Source: Gemmatimonadota bacterium | GTDB taxonomy: Bacteria; Gemmatimonadota; Gemmatimonadetes; Longimicrobiales; Longimicrobiaceae | DNA: 9,277 bases | Direction: 5' to 3' | Assembly: GCA_019240375.1 (NCBI GenBank) | Contig: JAFAYN010000295.1 | Coordinates: forward strand, 1 to 9,277 | Shown: piece by piece, positions 1 to 9,277 of the stretch | Numbering within the stretch: the stretch's first letter is position 1 | Layout of the letters: each line of letters starts with the position of its first letter | The notes under the pieces: generated by a model | Seen by the model: the letters and a program-made list of their open reading frames with translations, nothing else | What the model was told of the DNA's origin: nothing | The model's database searches: none | Made by a program: the position numbers and the translations under genes

Positions 1-1
1 C

Positions 2-274
2 AAGAAGAACGACAAGATCAAGCCCAAAGGGGCCATCGCCGACGGGCAGGAGGTCACGTTCAAGCAGGCCCTGTCGATGCCGACCAAGGCCGAGGCCATC
101 GGCCGGGTGGTCAGCCTGGCGTTGAGCCCGGCCGCGCGCCTGGTCAGCCAGATCCTGGCCCCGGCCGGCCGGATCGCCGGCCAGGTCAAGACTCTCCGCG
201 AACGAACCCCGCCGGCCGAGGGGGCCGGCGCGGCTCCCGCCGAAGGTGCACCGGCGGCCCCGGCCGCCGGTTAG
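2..274 (+). CDS. rplJ: 50S ribosomal protein L10, C-terminal part (5' truncated)
   Basis: This frame is open from the first full codon at position 2 and ends with TAG at 272-274, giving 90 residues of a protein whose start lies outside the window. L10 (uL10) anchors L7/L12 dimers to the 23S rRNA and forms the base of the ribosomal stalk. The assignment rests on position directly upstream of rplL and on the C-terminal pattern: a short basic/Gly segment (IKPKGAIADG), then ALSMPTKAEAIGRVVSLAL, then an amphipathic helical run ending GQVKTLRER. Segments of this type precede and form the L12-binding helix in L10. The last 25 or so residues are a low-complexity Ala/Pro/Gly tail (from TPPAEGAG to the end), which typical L10 proteins of about 165-175 residues lack. 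The long C-terminal region reminds me of Planctomycetota L10 more than of Gemmatimonadota L10, from memory only. The rRNA-binding N-terminal domain is not visible, so identification is good but not certain. Confidence 0.75.
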   Translation, partial: KKNDKIKPKGAIADGQEVTFKQALSMPTKAEAIGRVVSLALSPAARLVSQILAPAGRIAGQVKTLRERTPPAEGAGAAPAEGAPAAPAAG

Positions 275-286
275 CCGGCTGGTGGA

Positions 287-306
287 ACCGGCCCGGGCGG
301 GCCGGT
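287..306 (+). other. GC-rich stem-loop in the rplJ-rplL spacer
   Basis: An 8-bp perfect inverted repeat (ACCGGCCC at 287-294 and GGGCCGGT at 299-306) encloses a 4-nt loop, 13 bases after the rplJ stop. It has no T-run after it, so it is not a classic intrinsic terminator. Possible roles are an RNA processing site, a transcript-stabilising 3' end for rplJ, or a partial attenuator that helps set the higher L7/L12 output. None of these is shown by the sequence. The remainder of the 159-bp spacer (275-433) contains only GC-rich sequence and the rplL ribosome binding site. Confidence 0.4.
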
Positions 307-433
307 GGGGCGCCACCAACTGAACGAGGCAAAGGCCGGTCCCGCGGGGCGGGGCCGCTCGGCCGATCACGAACTATTACGCACGCCGCTGCCCCGCTTC
401 AGGCAGCACTGACCCGAGAAAGGATCGATTGCA

Positions 434-853
434 ATGGCTGAAGGCAATGGTCGTGTCTGGTCGCCGGAGATCAAGGACCTGGGCGACAAAATTGTGGCCC
501 TGACGGTCGCCAAGGCCGTCGAACTGGGTGATTACATGGAGAAGGTCCACAACATCAAGCCGGCCGCCTCGGCGGTGGCCGTGGCCCCCGGACCGGGCGG
601 CGGCGGCGGACCGGCCGCGGCGGAAAAGCCGGCCGAGAAGACCGAGTTCACGGTCTCCCTCGACGGCTTCGACCCGGCCAAGAAGATCAACGTCATCAAG
701 GTGGTCCGCGAGATCACCGGCCTGGGCCTCAAGGAGGCCAAGGACCTGGTCGACGGCGCTCCCAAGACCGTCAAGGAGGGCGTGTCGAAGGAGGAGGCCA
801 ACCAGATCAAGGCCAAGCTCGAGGAGCAGGGCGCGGCCGTCGAGCTGAAGTAG
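434..853 (+). CDS. rplL: 50S ribosomal protein L7/L12
   Basis: A complete 139-residue protein with an ATG at 434 and a Shine-Dalgarno-like GAGAAAGGA (416-424) 9 nt upstream. L7/L12 (bL12) forms the mobile dimers of the ribosomal stalk that recruit and stimulate translation GTPases. The three-part architecture is clear: an N-terminal dimerisation/L10-binding helix region (residues about 9-43), a flexible hinge rich in Ala, Pro and Gly with a run of four to five glycines (about 44-68), and the conserved C-terminal domain (about 69-139). The last contains [32 protein letters not shown] and a terminal ELK. E. coli L7/L12 is about 120 residues. The extra length lies in a longer N-terminus (residues before LGDKIVAL) and the hinge. 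The N-terminal pattern ([19 protein letters not shown], then [14 protein letters not shown]) reminds me of Planctomycetota L7/L12. Glycine codons are 12 GGC, 2 GGT, 2 GGA and no GGG, whereas the start of rpoB uses GGG for roughly a third of its glycines. Confidence 0.97.
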   Translation: MAEGNGRVWSPEIKDLGDKIVALTVAKAVELGDYMEKVHNIKPAASAVAVAPGPGGGGGPAAAEKPAEKTEFTVSLDGFDPAKKINVIKVVREITGLGLKEAKDLVDGAPKTVKEGVSKEEANQIKAKLEEQGAAVELK

Positions 854-871
854 GACTGACCCTCGTCCGTT

Positions 872-911
872 CGGAGGGCCTCCCGGGATTTCGGTCCTGG
901 GAGGCCCTTCG
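872..911 (+). terminator. Strong hairpin after rplL, terminator or attenuator
   Basis: Only 18 bases after the rplL stop, 876-888 pairs with 895-907 around a 6-nt loop (TTTCGG): 13 bp with one G-U pair. The core is a perfect GGGCCTCCC/GGGAGGCCC. Pairing continues outward with a few more base pairs and a G-U to 872/911. The right arm is followed by TTC and then GC-rich sequence, so a proper U-tract is missing. In GC-rich genomes such hairpins often terminate or attenuate anyway. E. coli has an attenuator at the equivalent place between rplL and rpoB that keeps polymerase output below ribosomal protein output; the same role fits here but is inferred. A full terminator would require rpoB to have its own promoter. 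Confidence 0.65.
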
Positions 912-1073
912 GGTCCGGACGTGGGAGGGTCGTCGGTAACAGACGGGCGATGCGCCCGCGTCGGCGATCCTGGCTCAGTCCCTTCAGCCGGACGGCTCAT
1001 GGCGCGCAGGCCGCTGAAAAACGACGGACGAAACGTCTCCCCGCCGAGGTTTTCGGTCGGGGGTGTTTGCGCT

Positions 1074-1082
1074 TGCTATCTT
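1074..1082 (+). promoter_or_regulatory. Possible extended -10 promoter for rpoBC
   Basis: TGCTATCTT at 1074-1082 fits an extended -10 element (TGn followed by TATCTT, 4 of 6 matches to TATAAT). It lies in a locally less GC-rich patch 28 bases before the proposed rpoB start and downstream of the strong hairpin after rplL. No convincing -35 hexamer sits 17 bp upstream, which extended -10 promoters can tolerate. The rest of the 257-bp spacer (854-1110) shows only a loose inverted repeat (TTCAGC at 983-988, GCTGAA at 1013-1018). This is a single weak motif and could be chance. Confidence 0.3.
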
Positions 1083-1097
1083 TTCCACGCTCGCTAA

Positions 1098-1104
1098 GAG
1101 GGAG
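1098..1104 (+). promoter_or_regulatory. Ribosome binding site that sets the rpoB start at TTG 1111
   Basis: AAGAGGGAG ends at 1104, leaving 6 bases before TTG at 1111, an ideal Shine-Dalgarno spacing. The longer alternative in the same frame, GTG at 1063, has only GGGGG directly abutting it, and it would add 16 residues (start FALAIFSTLAKRETH) that have no counterpart in RpoB. The protein from TTG starts MATQNETIVSFAKLTS, which resembles the short leader of Bacteroidota RpoB proteins as I remember them. The next in-frame ATG, within TSGMEHPNLLD, has no upstream binding site. Confidence 0.8.
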
Positions 1105-1110
1105 ACCCAC

Positions 1111-6426
<5,316 letters not shown>

Positions 6427-6513
6427 AGCAGTTCGGGGTTGCGAAAGGGATCGTGACCCGAAGGGCGGAGACGCCGGGGGTGCCGCAGTTCAGGGGCAGG
6501 GCCCGGCGGCTCC

Positions 6514-6550
6514 GGTCGCGCAGCGGCGGTAGTATCGCCGCTACGCGACT
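6514..6550 (+). other. Stem-loop 1 in the rpoB-rpoC spacer
   Basis: GTCGCG (6515-6520) pairs with CGCGAC (6544-6549), and AGCGGCGG (6522-6529) pairs with TCGCCGCT (6535-6542) around the loop TAGTA. The two helices are separated only by one C-A mismatch, and a G-U pair closes the base. This 37-nt hairpin is the most stable structure in the 224-bp spacer. It is followed by GC-rich sequence rather than a T-run, so readthrough into rpoC is expected; a role in pausing, RNA processing or control of rpoC translation is possible. Confidence 0.6.
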
Positions 6551-6557
6551 AGAGCCC

Positions 6558-6578
6558 GGTCCCGGCGCAGCCGGGATT
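6558..6578 (+). other. Stem-loop 2 in the rpoB-rpoC spacer
   Basis: TCCCGGC (6560-6566) pairs with GCCGGGA (6570-6576) around a 3-nt loop GCA, with two G-U pairs extending the base to 6558/6578. It begins 7 bases after stem-loop 1. Tight spacing of the hairpins suggests a structured leader rather than isolated chance repeats, although GC-rich sequence forms hairpins easily. Confidence 0.5.
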
Positions 6579-6585
6579 CGCCCGG

Positions 6586-6599
6586 ACTGCTACGGCAGT
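6586..6599 (+). other. Stem-loop 3 in the rpoB-rpoC spacer
   Basis: ACTGC (6586-6590) pairs with GCAGT (6595-6599) around a TACG tetraloop, a loop of the stable UNCG class (UACG) when transcribed. CCCGGA flanks it on the left (6581-6586) and recurs just to its right (6603-6608). After it the sequence becomes AT-richer up to the rpoC ribosome binding site AAGGGGA (6637-6643). A weak promoter-like pair (TTGGCC at 6599, TATCAC at 6623, 18-bp spacing) is also here but is not convincing. Confidence 0.5.
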
Positions 6600-6650
6600 T
6601 GGCCCGGAATCGAAGCTGGACCTATCACCATAGATTAAGGGGACCCAAGC

Positions 6651-9277
<2,627 letters not shown>

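Noticed and set aside
966..978. GATCCTGGCTCAG, identical to part of the conserved start of 16S rRNA (27F primer site)
   Set aside because: The match stops after 13 bases and the following sequence does not continue as 16S rRNA. Chance is the simplest reading, although it lies in the spacer where a chimeric join could be.
6453..6638. 61-codon open frame (GTG start) in the rpoB-rpoC spacer
   Set aside because: It overlaps the three stem-loops, has poor ribosome-binding spacing and an Arg/Gly-rich composition typical of noncoding GC-rich DNA.

Overview
The window is a stretch of the bacterial ribosomal-protein/RNA-polymerase operon, read entirely on the + strand: the 3' end of rplJ (ribosomal protein L10), complete rplL (L7/L12), complete rpoB (RNA polymerase beta) and the first 875 codons of rpoC (beta'). 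The DNA is very GC-rich with strong G/C at third codon positions. That composition also explains the long antisense open frames, which are not genes. No tRNA, rRNA, mobile element, CRISPR array or phage gene is visible.

Layout: rplJ end (2-274); a 159-bp spacer with a GC hairpin; rplL (434-853); a 257-bp spacer holding a very strong terminator-like hairpin (872-911), then a possible extended -10 promoter and a good Shine-Dalgarno; rpoB (1111-6426, TTG start); a 224-bp spacer carrying three consecutive stem-loops; rpoC (6651 to window end, 3' truncated). Together these genes supply the ribosomal stalk (L10 with L7/L12) and the two large catalytic subunits of RNA polymerase.

Organism: RpoB and RpoC read like the Bacteroidota/Gemmatimonadota side of the tree (for example [16 protein letters not shown] in beta and the [17 protein letters not shown] stretch in beta'). 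With this GC content, Gemmatimonadota or a near relative is my best guess. The L10 tail and L7/L12, by contrast, look more like Planctomycetota proteins. The two halves are separated by a terminator and a long spacer. This could be a real operon replacement, an ordinary trait of an undersampled lineage, or a chimeric contig. I cannot decide between these without searches.

The most unusual content is RpoB itself: 1771 residues against 1342 in E. coli. The excess is explained by three insertions of about 115, 213 and 112 residues, in addition to regions equivalent to the two known E. coli inserts (SI1 and SI2). The largest lies just after the rifampicin region and contains three copies of a short motif resembling the beta-beta' module (BBM) repeats of the SI1 region and of beta'. 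All active-site motifs in both subunits are intact. I see no separate novel gene system.
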